Source of the DNA: Pseudoalteromonas gelatinilytica
Lineage (GTDB): Bacteria > Pseudomonadota > Gammaproteobacteria > Enterobacterales > Alteromonadaceae
DNA: 64,000 bases
Reading direction: 5' to 3'
NCBI RefSeq assembly: GCF_001641615.1
Contig: NZ_LRRU01000014.1
Coordinates: forward strand, 124,001-188,000
Below are positions 19,748-27,886 of the stretch, in pieces (within the stretch, counting starts at the first letter, position 1; each line of letters opens with the position of its first letter). The notes under the pieces are model-generated. The model did not search any database, was not told where the DNA came from, and was given only the letters and a program-made list of their open reading frames with translations. The position numbers were made by a program, and so were the translations under genes.

Positions 19748-20811
19748 TGAAAACACTCGACTGGTATTTAGGTCGCAGCATAATTCAAACCACCGGTTTT
19801 GCTTTAATGGTACTGGTAGGTATTAGTACCCTAATTAAGTTTATTGAGCAGTTAAAATCGGTTGGCCGTGGTAGTTATGATATTGCTACTGCGCTTATTT
19901 ACACTCTATATAGCATGCCGGGTGATTTAGTTATCTTCTTCCCAATGGCAGCCTTGATTGGTGGCTTAACAGGCTTAGGTGCATTGGCATCAAACAGTGA
20001 GCTGGTAGTCATGCAAGCGGCGGGTATGTCACGTTTACAAATTATTGCATCAGTAATGAAAACCGCGATGTTTATGGCGATTTGTATGATGGCGCTTGGT
20101 GAATGGGGCGCCCCAGAAGCACAGCTCAAGGCAAAAGAGATCCGTAACCAAGCAATTAATGGTGGGGATATTTTTAATGCCAAGCGCGGTGTGTGGGCTA
20201 AAGATGGCAGTAATTTCATTAATATTGAAGATGTCGACCAGCAGGGCACTTTACGCGGTGTTCACATGTATCACTTTGATAAATCGTTGCAACTTACTCA
20301 AATTACGAAAGCAAAAGAAGCCGTAAACCGTAAAGATGGTTGGTTGTTGCGTGATGTAAACAAAGTAATGATCACGCCAGAGCAAATTAGTACAGAGCAG
20401 CAAAAAGAAGAGTTTTACGACTCGCAACTGACCGCCGAGAAACTCGGGGTGGTGTCGGTTAAGCCGGAAGCACTGTCGTTTACTGGGCTTTGGTCATATT
20501 TAAGTTACTTAAAACAGAATGAGCAAGATACTAGCACCTATGAATTAGCGCTTTGGCGCAAAATAATGCAACCGGTGTCTGTGGCTGTGATGTTGCTTGT
20601 TGCTTTATCGTTTATATTCGGCCCGCTTCGCACCGTGACGATGGGGGCACGTATTATAATGGGTGTAATAACCGGTATTACTTTCCACTTAACCAATGAG
20701 ATTTTCGGTCCTGTGGTGATGGTTTATCAAATTCCAGCAGTGGTTGGTGCCGTGTTACCAAGCCTGTTGTTTGTTGGTTTTGCAACTTATCTCTTAAATA
20801 AACGAGTGTAG
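19744..20811 (+). CDS. lptG: LPS export permease LptG
   Basis: The partner permease of LptF. It has the same layout: three membrane segments, a periplasmic jellyroll domain, then three membrane segments. Typical blocks are LDWYLGRSIIQTT at the start, NSELVVMQAAGMSRLQI near residue 83, and RTVTMGARIIMGVITGI near 300. The length is 355 aa. It starts within the lptF stop (ATGA overlap) and is followed by a strong terminator. Confidence 0.95.
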   Translation: MMKTLDWYLGRSIIQTTGFALMVLVGISTLIKFIEQLKSVGRGSYDIATALIYTLYSMPGDLVIFFPMAALIGGLTGLGALASNSELVVMQAAGMSRLQIIASVMKTAMFMAICMMALGEWGAPEAQLKAKEIRNQAINGGDIFNAKRGVWAKDGSNFINIEDVDQQGTLRGVHMYHFDKSLQLTQITKAKEAVNRKDGWLLRDVNKVMITPEQISTEQQKEEFYDSQLTAEKLGVVSVKPEALSFTGLWSYLSYLKQNEQDTSTYELALWRKIMQPVSVAVMLLVALSFIFGPLRTVTMGARIIMGVITGITFHLTNEIFGPVVMVYQIPAVVGAVLPSLLFVGFATYLLNKRV

Positions 20812-20825
20812 TACTTGTGTAAAAT

Positions 20826-20866
20826 GCACAAAAAAAGCGTGGTTTGTAGCCACGCTTTTTTTGTGC
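20826..20866. terminator. Bidirectional terminator after lptG
   Basis: A 17 bp inverted repeat (gcacaaaaaaagcgtgg / ccacgctttttttgtgc) has a 7 nt loop. It carries A and T runs in the arms, so it can serve both lptG and the convergent RDD-protein gene. Confidence 0.9.
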
Positions 20867-20886
20867 CTGATGTGTTGCTTAATCAC

Positions 20887-21387
20887 TTAATCAAGTGAGC
20901 GATAAATACGTTTATTTTCTTCTTTGGTGAGGGTGATCACTTCAGTTTTTGCGATGTAATCTTGCAATGCGCGCTTATTTTTAAAATCGACCAACACCAC
21001 TAAATTACCTAAACCTAATAGCGCAGTAATGGCTCTAAGTGCACCTTGTTGCCAGCTAATTAATTGACCATCGAGGGTTTGCACCTTTAAACGCCATGCC
21101 CGCATACCAATTGTTTGGCCGCTCTTAGCCCAAAAATAGCTAAAGAAACTAATACTCACTATCACCAATAGCGCACTACGGATGCCATACAATAATGGTG
21201 AATTTTGAATGAAAGCAGATACATCTTCAGCGTCACCAATGCTTAGTAACTCTAAAGAAATTAGCCCTTGAACAGCTAATAAATAGAGTACGGTTGTCAG
21301 CATCGCAAAAGCAATGATAACCAAGGTATCGTAAATTAAAGAGGCAAAGCGGCGCCAAAAACCGGCACGTGGAAACTCAGCTGACAT
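20887..21387 (-). CDS. RDD family integral membrane protein
   Basis: An inner-membrane protein of the RDD family (about 166 aa) with three to four membrane segments. The family name reflects Arg and Asp residues near the first helix, seen here as RAGFWRRFASLIYDTLVI. The later block GQTIGMRAWRLKVQ is also typical. The start chosen is the ATG at 21387, with a GGATGAG ribosome binding site 7 nt away. Another ATG four codons upstream (21399) lies inside that site and is less likely. Function unknown. Confidence 0.85.
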   Translation of the reverse strand: MSAEFPRAGFWRRFASLIYDTLVIIAFAMLTTVLYLLAVQGLISLELLSIGDAEDVSAFIQNSPLLYGIRSALLVIVSISFFSYFWAKSGQTIGMRAWRLKVQTLDGQLISWQQGALRAITALLGLGNLVVLVDFKNKRALQDYIAKTEVITLTKEENKRIYRSLD

Positions 21388-21527
21388 AAACAATCTCATC
21401 CAATTAAATTGCGCAGTAGTTTAGCAAAGTCCTGAGCAAACAAGAAATAGTTAGCGGTTGTTTAGTAAGTCGACAAACAGGTCTGACCTGCTATAGTTGA
21501 GAAAATAATAAAAATGAGCACACAGTT

Positions 21528-23180
21528 ATGGCCGTTTCTCAAAGCGAAACTCATCAGGTATTTAATCAACCCAAACCACTTGAAAACTACAATGCCTATG
21601 AGACCGACACGGTACTTCAATATTGGCAAAATCGTTTTGCTGGGCAATGGGGAACTGCGCATTTAACGGCGTTTGGGGAGCAAGTGGGAGGTGTATTACT
21701 GCAAGCTGGGTTCTTAGCAAACAAACACTTACCCGAATTAACCACTCACAGCCGATTTGGCGAACGCATAGACCAAGTTGATTATCACCCAAGTTACCAT
21801 CAGCTAATGCAGCATGCGATAGAGCAAGGGCACTGCGCATTGCCTTGGCAGCAACAAAAAGCCGGTAGCCATGTTGTAAGAGCGGTAATGGCGGTGCTGC
21901 ACAATCATGCTGATCCGGGCTCCGGCTGCCCATTAACCATGACCTTTGCCAGTGTGCCTGCCATTGCGAGTCAAGAAAATGTAGCGGCTATGTGGCTACC
22001 TAAAATACTGGCAAATCATTACGATTCAGATAATAAGCCTTGGACCGAGAAAAAAGGTGTCACCATAGGTATGGCGATGACCGAAAAACAAGGCGGCTCC
22101 GATGTTCGTGCTAATACCACCAAAGCCGATGCCGTCAATGAGAGGGGGGCAGGGCAATTATATGCTTTAACTGGGCATAAATGGTTTTGCTCAGCACCTA
22201 TGAGCGACGCATTTTTAGTCCTCGCTAATACCGATGAAAAGCAATTATCTTGCTTTTTAGTGCCGCGCTGGCTCGAAACTGGCGAGAAAAATGCCATGTA
22301 TATTCAGCGCTTAAAAAGTAAATTAGGTAATCAATCAAATGCGAGTTCTGAAATTGAATTTAGAGGCGCGCATGGCTGGTTACTCGGCGAGCCGGGGCGA
22401 GGCATTGCCACTATTATTCAAATGGTTGCTCTAACTCGTTATGACTGCATGTTGGGTTCAAGCTCGCTGATGTTACAAGCAGTAAAAGAGGCAATTTGGC
22501 ATACCGCTGGGCGTAGTGTGTTTGGTAAAAACTTACATCAACAGCCACTCATGCTCAATGTATTGGCAGATTTAGCTATCGAAGCAGAGGCTGCACTAGC
22601 CATTTCAATGCGTATTGCCAACGCCCTTGATAACCAAGATGATAGCAATGAAGTGGCATTAATACGTAGCGCCACAGCAATCGGTAAATATTGGATCTGT
22701 AAGCGTGCAGTGCAGCATACTTATGAGGCTATGGAATGTATTGGTGGTGTGGGTTATGTACAAGACAACATTACCAGCCGACTGTATAAAGAAGCGCCGG
22801 TAAACTCTATTTGGGAAGGCTCTGGTAATGTGCAATGCCTCGACCTTCTACGCGTGTTTAGCCGTGAACCTGAATCACTTGAGGTGCTTATCAATGAACT
22901 TGAAAAAGCGCGCAGTTTGCATCCTGATTTTGCGATAAAACTCGATGAACTAAAAGAGATGCTCACAGATACTGCAAACCTTGAAATGCATGCTCGGCGC
23001 ATAATTGAAAGGCTGGCACAGCTTTGGCAAGCAGCAACACTATTACAATTTGGCGAGCCACTTATTGCCGATGCGTTTGTAAAAAGTCGTTTAAGTGGTG
23101 CAGGGTTTAGTCAGTACGGCTGCCTGAGTCATGATATCGATTGTCAGGCGATTGTTTCGCGAATGATGCCAAAACTCTAA
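21528..23180 (+). CDS. aidB: AidB-type acyl-CoA dehydrogenase
   Basis: An FAD-dependent acyl-CoA dehydrogenase of the AidB branch (550 aa, longer than ordinary acyl-CoA dehydrogenases). In E. coli AidB belongs to the adaptive response to alkylating agents and binds DNA. The AidB-like block GMAMTEKQGGSDVRANTT lies near residue 181. The block ECIGGVGYVQDN near 405 and the following SIWEGSGNVQCLD are typical of the C-terminal domain. No Ada or AlkB gene is adjacent, so a DNA-repair role here is not shown by context. Nothing indicates an Ada box upstream. Confidence 0.85.
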   Translation: MAVSQSETHQVFNQPKPLENYNAYETDTVLQYWQNRFAGQWGTAHLTAFGEQVGGVLLQAGFLANKHLPELTTHSRFGERIDQVDYHPSYHQLMQHAIEQGHCALPWQQQKAGSHVVRAVMAVLHNHADPGSGCPLTMTFASVPAIASQENVAAMWLPKILANHYDSDNKPWTEKKGVTIGMAMTEKQGGSDVRANTTKADAVNERGAGQLYALTGHKWFCSAPMSDAFLVLANTDEKQLSCFLVPRWLETGEKNAMYIQRLKSKLGNQSNASSEIEFRGAHGWLLGEPGRGIATIIQMVALTRYDCMLGSSSLMLQAVKEAIWHTAGRSVFGKNLHQQPLMLNVLADLAIEAEAALAISMRIANALDNQDDSNEVALIRSATAIGKYWICKRAVQHTYEAMECIGGVGYVQDNITSRLYKEAPVNSIWEGSGNVQCLDLLRVFSREPESLEVLINELEKARSLHPDFAIKLDELKEMLTDTANLEMHARRIIERLAQLWQAATLLQFGEPLIADAFVKSRLSGAGFSQYGCLSHDIDCQAIVSRMMPKL

Positions 23181-23235
23181 AGTTAACAACTTGTTTAATT
23201 ATTGTGCGGTTGAGCAGTGGGGCCGCACAAAACGC

Positions 23236-23263
23236 TTGCCGCCTTACCCATTCTTTGTATAAT
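23236..23263 (+). promoter_or_regulatory. sigma70-type promoter for tRNA-Leu
   Basis: TTGCCG (23236-23241) and a perfect TATAAT (23258-23263) are separated by 16 bp. They lie about 95 bp before the 5' end of the tRNA gene, leaving room for a processed leader. An inverted repeat ttgtgcgg/ccgcacaa at 23203-23230 just upstream may end aidB transcription. Confidence 0.65.
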
Positions 23264-23357
23264 GCTTGGCATAGAGACAAAAGCAGTTAAAAAAGCTTCT
23301 TGCTCTAAAGTGGTTTTTCTTTATCTTCTCGTGTTTAGAAGGTTAAAGAAAAATGAA

Positions 23358-23442
23358 GCCAGTATGATGGAATTGGTAGACATGACGGATTCAAAATCCG
23401 TTGCCTTCGGGCGTGGCGGTTCAAGTCCGCCTACTGGTACCA
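23358..23442 (+). tRNA. tRNA-Leu (anticodon CAA)
   Basis: The 85 nt sequence folds as a class II tRNA. The acceptor stem is GCCAGTA with TACTGGT (one G-T wobble). The D-arm contains GATGGAATTGGTAGACAT. The anticodon stem ACGGA/TCCGT has loop TTCAAAA, giving anticodon CAA at 23392-23394. A long variable arm (TGCCTTCGGGCGT) and the T-arm GGCGG-TTCAAGT-CCGCC follow. The encoded CCA is at 23440-23442. A long variable arm and CAA anticodon mean it reads the leucine codon UUG. The last 20 nt are repeated twice downstream. Confidence 0.97.
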
Positions 23443-23725
23443 CTTTTGAACCCTAGCCAATTGGTTAGGGTTTTTTTATGCCTGAAAAAGTTGTTTGCGG
23501 ACTTGAGCGCCACGCGAGGCGTGGCACTGAAGCAAGTAAAAGTCCGCCTACTGGTACCACTTTTGAACCCTAGCCAATTGGTTAGGGTTTTTTTATGCCT
23601 GAAAAAAGTAGTTAGCGGACTTGAGCGCCACGCGGGGCGTGGCACTGAAATAAGTAAAAGTCCGCCTACTGGTACCACTTTTATGACCCCAGCAGATTTG
23701 CTGGGGTTTTTTTATGCCTGAAAAA
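23423..23725 (+). repeat. Tandem ~117 bp repeats, each carrying the 3' end of tRNA-Leu and a terminator
   Basis: The last 20 nt of the tRNA gene (from AAGTCCGC through CCA) recur at 23423 (the tRNA itself), 23540 and 23658, giving periods of 117 and 118 bp. Each copy continues into a hairpin terminator with a seven-T run, then the constant ATGCCTGAAAAA. In copies 1 and 2 a self-complementary segment follows (gcggactt ... gccacgc-gag-gcgtggc ... aagtccgc) that leads into the next copy. The third copy has a different terminator stem (gaccccagcagatttgctgggg) and then ends. The layout matches the rtT repeats behind E. coli tyrT in principle, without sequence similarity being claimed. Confidence 0.92.
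23450..23477 (+). terminator. tRNA-Leu terminator (copy 1)
   Basis: The stem aaccctagcc/ggttagggtt is followed by TTTTTTT, just 8 nt after the CCA of the tRNA. An almost identical terminator recurs at about 23567-23594. A third with a different stem lies at 23684-23713. Confidence 0.88.
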
Positions 23726-23808
23726 GCTATCAGCTGTCAGTTTTTAGCCGATCGGTGCGGTTATTGTTTTTTGAAACCATCCTCAGCAATTCAATTCGTA
23801 AAAGCATT

Positions 23809-23919
23809 GTAGGAGGCAGTTTACTGCCGAACCAAGAAAACCGAACCAGCAATACCTACCCAAATAACACCAAACCAGCAATGCTGAAAAACATAATTCA
23901 TGGCTAAAGCCATTCCTAC
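23809..23919. repeat. REPIN: two inverted GTAG-type REP units
   Basis: Unit 1 (plus strand, 23809-23831) is GTAGGA + GGCAGT + TT + ACTGCC + GAA. Unit 2 (minus strand, 23897-23919) is GTAGGA + ATGGCT + TT + AGCCAT + GAA. Both are 23 bp and have the same frame, but the six-base arms differ completely while each stays perfectly self-complementary. GTAG at the 5' foot of a hairpin is the hallmark of REP sequences mobilised by RAYT transposases. Two such units in opposite orientation make a REPIN. No RAYT gene is in the window. Confidence 0.75.
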
Positions 23920-23931
23920 GGGTACATTTTG

Positions 23932-23973
23932 CCTAGCGCCTAGCACCTAGCACCTAGCACCTAGCACCTAGCA
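23932..23973. repeat. Six tandem copies of a 7 bp repeat (CCTAGCA)
   Basis: One CCTAGCG followed by five exact CCTAGCA units, in the non-coding region between the REPIN and the next gene. It is the second heptamer array in the window, with a sequence different from that at 9806-9854. Confidence 0.92.
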
Positions 23974-24228
23974 CCCAGAGCCTATAACTCAAATCTAAGT
24001 ACCAATTCAGCCTTTATTAAAGCAACTTTTGTTCTATTTATAAGCGGTCAAGTTCAAACTATGCTTAGCCTACAAATAACCACGAAAAATGTGTGCTTAT
24101 TTGGTTGAAAATTAATCATTTAAGACTAGAGTACGATGGTGTTTGAATACATCTTATAATACAATTTGCGGTCTGAACTATAAGTGAAGTCAATCACTTA
24201 GTGCACAATATCGGTAGGGTAGCATAGC

Positions 24229-26400
24229 GTGGGTACATACGACTTAAAGCGTATTGTTGAAAGTATTTCAAATCTTAAAAGTGAGAACTTTTATAATGCA
24301 ATATGCCTGTCTTTATCAGAAGTGCTTGGTGCTTCTCATGTTTTTTTAGCTCAAGTCGATGAGTCAACTTTGTATGCAACGACTATAGCTTTGTGTGCGC
24401 ATGACGAAATTGTTGAAAACATCAGCTACGATATCCGCTGTACGCCTTGTAACGATGTCAGCTGTGGCAGTATCTCTAGTTTCAGCTCGGGTGTTCAGCA
24501 GTTATTCCCAGATGATCAGATGCTCGTTGATATGGGTATCGAAGCTTATGTGGGTGTGCCTTTACAAAGTATATCGGGTAAAACCGATACCATTCTTGTC
24601 GCGCTATTTCAGCATGAAATAAATGATGCGATGCAAATTGAGTCTTTTTTCTCGTTATTTACTGGTCTTATCCAGCGTGAAATCGAAAAAGATCGCTTTA
24701 TAGCTAAATTAGATTTCTCAAACCAACTGATTGAGCAAAGTCACGAAGCGATTTTTATTTGCGACCACAACGTACATATTACCTACGCGAATACCGCATT
24801 TACTAAAATGACGGGTTATTCATTGGATGAAGTCTTAGGGCAAAATCCAAAAATTTTAAGCTCAAACAAGTATGACCCGCATTTTTATAAAGCAATGTGG
24901 CACCAAATTAATACTGAGGGTAAGTGGTCTGGTGAGATCACTAATAAAACCAAACAAGGTAAGTTGTACACGCAGTTTTTATCGATAACCAAAATGCAAA
25001 ATAATGGTGAAGATTGCTATGTGGCGTTTATTTTGGATATCACCGAGAAAAAAGAAGCTGAGCAGAAAATTTATTTTCATGCAAACCACGATCAACTCAC
25101 CGGTTTGACCAATCGTTTTTACTTCAAAGAGTACTTATGCCAGTTGCTATCATCTTTGTCTTATCAAGATGATGAGAATACTAACTTAGCCGTGATCTAC
25201 TTTGATGTTGATAAGTTTCAAGATATCAACACCGTTTATGGCTTAACCTTTGGTGATAAGGTTTTGTGTGAGCTTGCAGAACGCCTCGACGGTAGCTTTA
25301 AAGAATCGGCTTTTTCACGTATCGATGGTGATAGTTTTGCTATCTTACAAACTTATCAGCATGTCAGTGAACTAGAGCATGTTTGCAAACAAATTACCGC
25401 GTTACTTGTTGAGCCTGTTTCTATTGGCGGCATTAGTCAGCAGGTTTCAGTTACGCTGGGCATTAGTCAATTTGAGCAAGCTGGAACGGCGACTTCACAA
25501 GAAAAAATCGAAAAAATTGCTCGTCGTTTAGTTCGCCAAGCTGAGCTTGCTACCTTGAATGCAAAACAGACAGGCGATGAATATCTGTTTTTCTGCAAAG
25601 AGATGGATAACAAGGTTAAAAAGCACAACTTACTGGTTGAGCAGCTTACACAAGCCGTAAAGAACAACGACATAGAAGTGTATTTTCAACCTATTATTGA
25701 TATTGAAAATAACACGGTCGCTAAATTCGAAAGTTTAGTGCGTTGGAATAACCAAGGGCAATGGGTATCACCTGCTGAGTTTATTCCGTTAGCAGAAGAG
25801 TCGCGGGTAATTATTCCCCTCGGTGAACTTGTATTGATTAAAACCTGCCAGCAAATAAAGGCGTTAGAAGCACAAGGTTATGAAAACTTTGTTTTTAATG
25901 TGAACCGTTCTTTGTTTGAATTTACTGAGTTTAACCCTGAACGTAATGCATGGCTTGAGATTATTAAAGGGCAAGGGGTTAAACCATCACAAATTTCATT
26001 TGAATTAACTGAGAGTGTTTTAGCGCCAGAAAATACGAATCATCTCGATGTGTTAAAGCAGTTGAAGCAAGCTGGGTGTTTAATTTCGCTAGATGATTTT
26101 GGTACGGGTTATTCGTCTCTTAGCTACTTGCGTCGTTTTCCGGTTGATGTACTTAAACTTGATAAGTCATTTATTGATGAAGTACATGTTGATTTAGGCG
26201 ACGAAGCGCTGGTTAAATCGATTATTCAAATGAGTCGTGTATTAGGTATTAAAGTCGTTGCTGAAGGAGTTGAAGAGCGCGAGCAATTGGCTGTGCTAAG
26301 CGAAGCCGGTTGTGACTATATACAAGGCTATTACTTTTCTAAACCATTGCCAGCAAATGATGTAATTCCATTTTTAACGCAATTTTCTCGAGAGCAGTAG
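24229..26400 (+). CDS. GAF-PAS-GGDEF-EAL cyclic-di-GMP signalling protein
   Basis: A 723 aa cytosolic sensor. An N-terminal GAF-like domain (about 10-150) is followed by a PAS domain (about 162-275, with ITYANTAFTKMTGYS). A GGDEF domain (about 285-450) and an EAL domain (about 470-715) follow. The GGDEF active site reads RIDGDSF, so it is degenerate and probably lacks cyclase activity. The EAL side is complete: ESLVRW, ELTESVL, DDFGTGYSSL, KLDKSFI and EGVEE. Net phosphodiesterase activity is therefore the best guess. The start is GTG at 24229 with a GGTAGGG stretch upstream. The gene is monocistronic or leads the desaturase gene 46 bp downstream. Confidence 0.9.
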   Translation: MGTYDLKRIVESISNLKSENFYNAICLSLSEVLGASHVFLAQVDESTLYATTIALCAHDEIVENISYDIRCTPCNDVSCGSISSFSSGVQQLFPDDQMLVDMGIEAYVGVPLQSISGKTDTILVALFQHEINDAMQIESFFSLFTGLIQREIEKDRFIAKLDFSNQLIEQSHEAIFICDHNVHITYANTAFTKMTGYSLDEVLGQNPKILSSNKYDPHFYKAMWHQINTEGKWSGEITNKTKQGKLYTQFLSITKMQNNGEDCYVAFILDITEKKEAEQKIYFHANHDQLTGLTNRFYFKEYLCQLLSSLSYQDDENTNLAVIYFDVDKFQDINTVYGLTFGDKVLCELAERLDGSFKESAFSRIDGDSFAILQTYQHVSELEHVCKQITALLVEPVSIGGISQQVSVTLGISQFEQAGTATSQEKIEKIARRLVRQAELATLNAKQTGDEYLFFCKEMDNKVKKHNLLVEQLTQAVKNNDIEVYFQPIIDIENNTVAKFESLVRWNNQGQWVSPAEFIPLAEESRVIIPLGELVLIKTCQQIKALEAQGYENFVFNVNRSLFEFTEFNPERNAWLEIIKGQGVKPSQISFELTESVLAPENTNHLDVLKQLKQAGCLISLDDFGTGYSSLSYLRRFPVDVLKLDKSFIDEVHVDLGDEALVKSIIQMSRVLGIKVVAEGVEEREQLAVLSEAGCDYIQGYYFSKPLPANDVIPFLTQFSREQ

Positions 26401-26446
26401 GTAATTACTGTATGATTTTGACATCAAACAGTTAGCAAAGCTTGTG

Positions 26447-27460
26447 ATGTCAGAATTAACCGCAAAGCAAAACATAAAGGCGATTGTTACAGCCATTAAG
26501 GCCGAAGAGCAATCGCTTAGAGCGCGTTTCCCTATACTCAACCAGCAAAATACACTTGCGATGATTATTCTGCTGGTGTCGTTGTGCTCACTAATCGGTG
26601 TTGCAACACTTTATTACTTAGCGGTTATTCCCTCTTGGCTGTGTATCATTCTGGCTGCCTTTATTACCTCGGTATCGCATGAGCTTGAGCATGACCTTAT
26701 CCATAAGCAGTATTTTAGTAATCACCCTTTTATACATAACTTTATGATGTTAACCGTGTGGCTTATGCGGCCGAATACGGTGAATCCTTGGTATCGCAGA
26801 AAGATTCACTTACATCACCATAAAGTATCCGGCACCTCACAAGATTTAGAAGAGCGTTTAGTGGGCAATGGCATTAAATCGCCATTTTTGAGGGGCTTGG
26901 TCATTACTGATGGTCTGCTAGGTTTATTAATCAATACCAAGCGATTTAGTAAAGAAATTAGCGGCTTTAAGTTTTTACGGGTGTTTAATGCAGGCTTTCC
27001 GTTTGCAACCGCGTATTTTGCGATTCTTTATGGGGTAATTGCTTATTACGCAGTGCAGTTTGTACAGCCATTTACATTGCCGCCGTGGGGAGCTGAGTTA
27101 CTGGCGGGAGCTGAGTTTTTAATGGTGGTACTTATTGTGCCTAATATCATTCGCTCAACGTCTCTTAACTTAGTGACATCTTCAATGCATTATTATGGCG
27201 GTGTAAATAACTTGCTTGAGCAAACGCATGTGATCACCAGCCGTTGGTTTTTACCGTTTCAGTTATTTTGTTTTGATTTTGGCCGAACCCATACAATCCA
27301 TCATTTTGTGCCGAACCAGCCCTTTTACATTAGGCAATTGATTAGCAAAAAAATACGCCTTATTATGGCCCAGCATGGAGTACGTTTTAATGATTTACAA
27401 AGCTTAAAACAGGCTAATCATTACCCTGTAAAAGAGCAGCCATCTCAACAAGGAGTTTAA
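26447..27460 (+). CDS. Membrane fatty-acid desaturase-like protein
   Basis: A diiron membrane desaturase/hydroxylase of 337 aa. The histidine boxes are HELEHDLIH (about residue 83), HLHHHK (about 126) and HTIHHF (about 285). The hydrophobic segments are arranged as two pairs. It could be a fatty-acid desaturase or a related hydroxylase, and the substrate cannot be read from sequence. The ATG at 26447 is preferred over the GTG one codon earlier. A GFA-family gene follows after 1 bp, so the two are probably co-transcribed. Confidence 0.85.
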   Translation: MSELTAKQNIKAIVTAIKAEEQSLRARFPILNQQNTLAMIILLVSLCSLIGVATLYYLAVIPSWLCIILAAFITSVSHELEHDLIHKQYFSNHPFIHNFMMLTVWLMRPNTVNPWYRRKIHLHHHKVSGTSQDLEERLVGNGIKSPFLRGLVITDGLLGLLINTKRFSKEISGFKFLRVFNAGFPFATAYFAILYGVIAYYAVQFVQPFTLPPWGAELLAGAEFLMVVLIVPNIIRSTSLNLVTSSMHYYGGVNNLLEQTHVITSRWFLPFQLFCFDFGRTHTIHHFVPNQPFYIRQLISKKIRLIMAQHGVRFNDLQSLKQANHYPVKEQPSQQGV

Positions 27461-27461
27461 T

Positions 27462-27872
27462 ATGAAGGTTACCGGCCGTTGCCATTGTGGTGAAGTCACT
27501 TACCACGCAGAAGTTGATGAAAATAAAGTGATTAACTGTCACTGCACTGACTGCCAAATTATCTCGGGTGCGCCTTTTCGTACCGTTGTTGTGTCTGTGC
27601 CAGATGGGGTTACTTTTACAGGTGCTGAGCCAAAAGAATATATAAAAATTGCCGAGAGTGGTAATCAGCGTGCGCAAGGGTTTTGTGGTAACTGTGGTAC
27701 AGCCTTATACGCGACTTCTGTAGGTGCAGGTGAACGTATTTATGGCTTACGTATTGGCGCTATAGAGCAAGCTGATAAGCTTATTCCAAAAGCGCATATT
27801 TGGTATCGCTCACATAAACCTTGGCTCGATAACCTTAGTAATATGAGCGCCTTTGAAACCGCCCCTAAATAG
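27462..27872 (+). CDS. GFA / CENP-V family zinc-binding protein
   Basis: A 136 aa protein of the glutathione-dependent formaldehyde-activating (GFA) fold. The zinc ligands are visible as CHCGEVTY, NCHCTDC and GFCGNCGTALY. The family name does not prove formaldehyde chemistry, and many members have unknown substrates. Its start follows the desaturase stop directly and has an AAGGAG ribosome binding site within that gene's last codons. A 9 bp inverted repeat (tgaaaccgc/gcggtttca, 27854-27883) spans its stop codon. Confidence 0.88.
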   Translation: MKVTGRCHCGEVTYHAEVDENKVINCHCTDCQIISGAPFRTVVVSVPDGVTFTGAEPKEYIKIAESGNQRAQGFCGNCGTALYATSVGAGERIYGLRIGAIEQADKLIPKAHIWYRSHKPWLDNLSNMSAFETAPK

Positions 27873-27886
27873 CTGCGGTTTCATAT

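Larger units (their letters stand above)
23443..24228. other. 786 bp non-coding region made mostly of repeats
   Basis: From left to right it holds the tandem tRNA-end repeats, a two-unit GCTATCA/GCTGTCA fragment (about 23728-23741), a REPIN, a CCTAGCA heptamer array, and about 250 bp of AT-rich sequence before the next gene. The last part has a TATAAT at 24155-24160. A 7 bp inverted repeat TAAGTGA-N6-TCACTTA at 24181-24200 lies just upstream of the GTG start at 24229. No protein gene is supported: open frames across the repeats simply translate the repeat units. Confidence 0.8.

Noticed and set aside
23401..23721. Open frames on both strands over the tRNA-end repeats, with repeated peptide blocks
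   Set aside because: They overlap a functional tRNA and terminators, and the peptide repeats mirror the DNA repeats. No start signal supports them, although a short product analogous to the one reported for rtT cannot be excluded.
23358..23725. Integration site (attL/attR) of a mobile element at tRNA-Leu
   Set aside because: The duplicated tRNA ends are only about 117 bp apart, with no integrase or foreign genes between or beside them.
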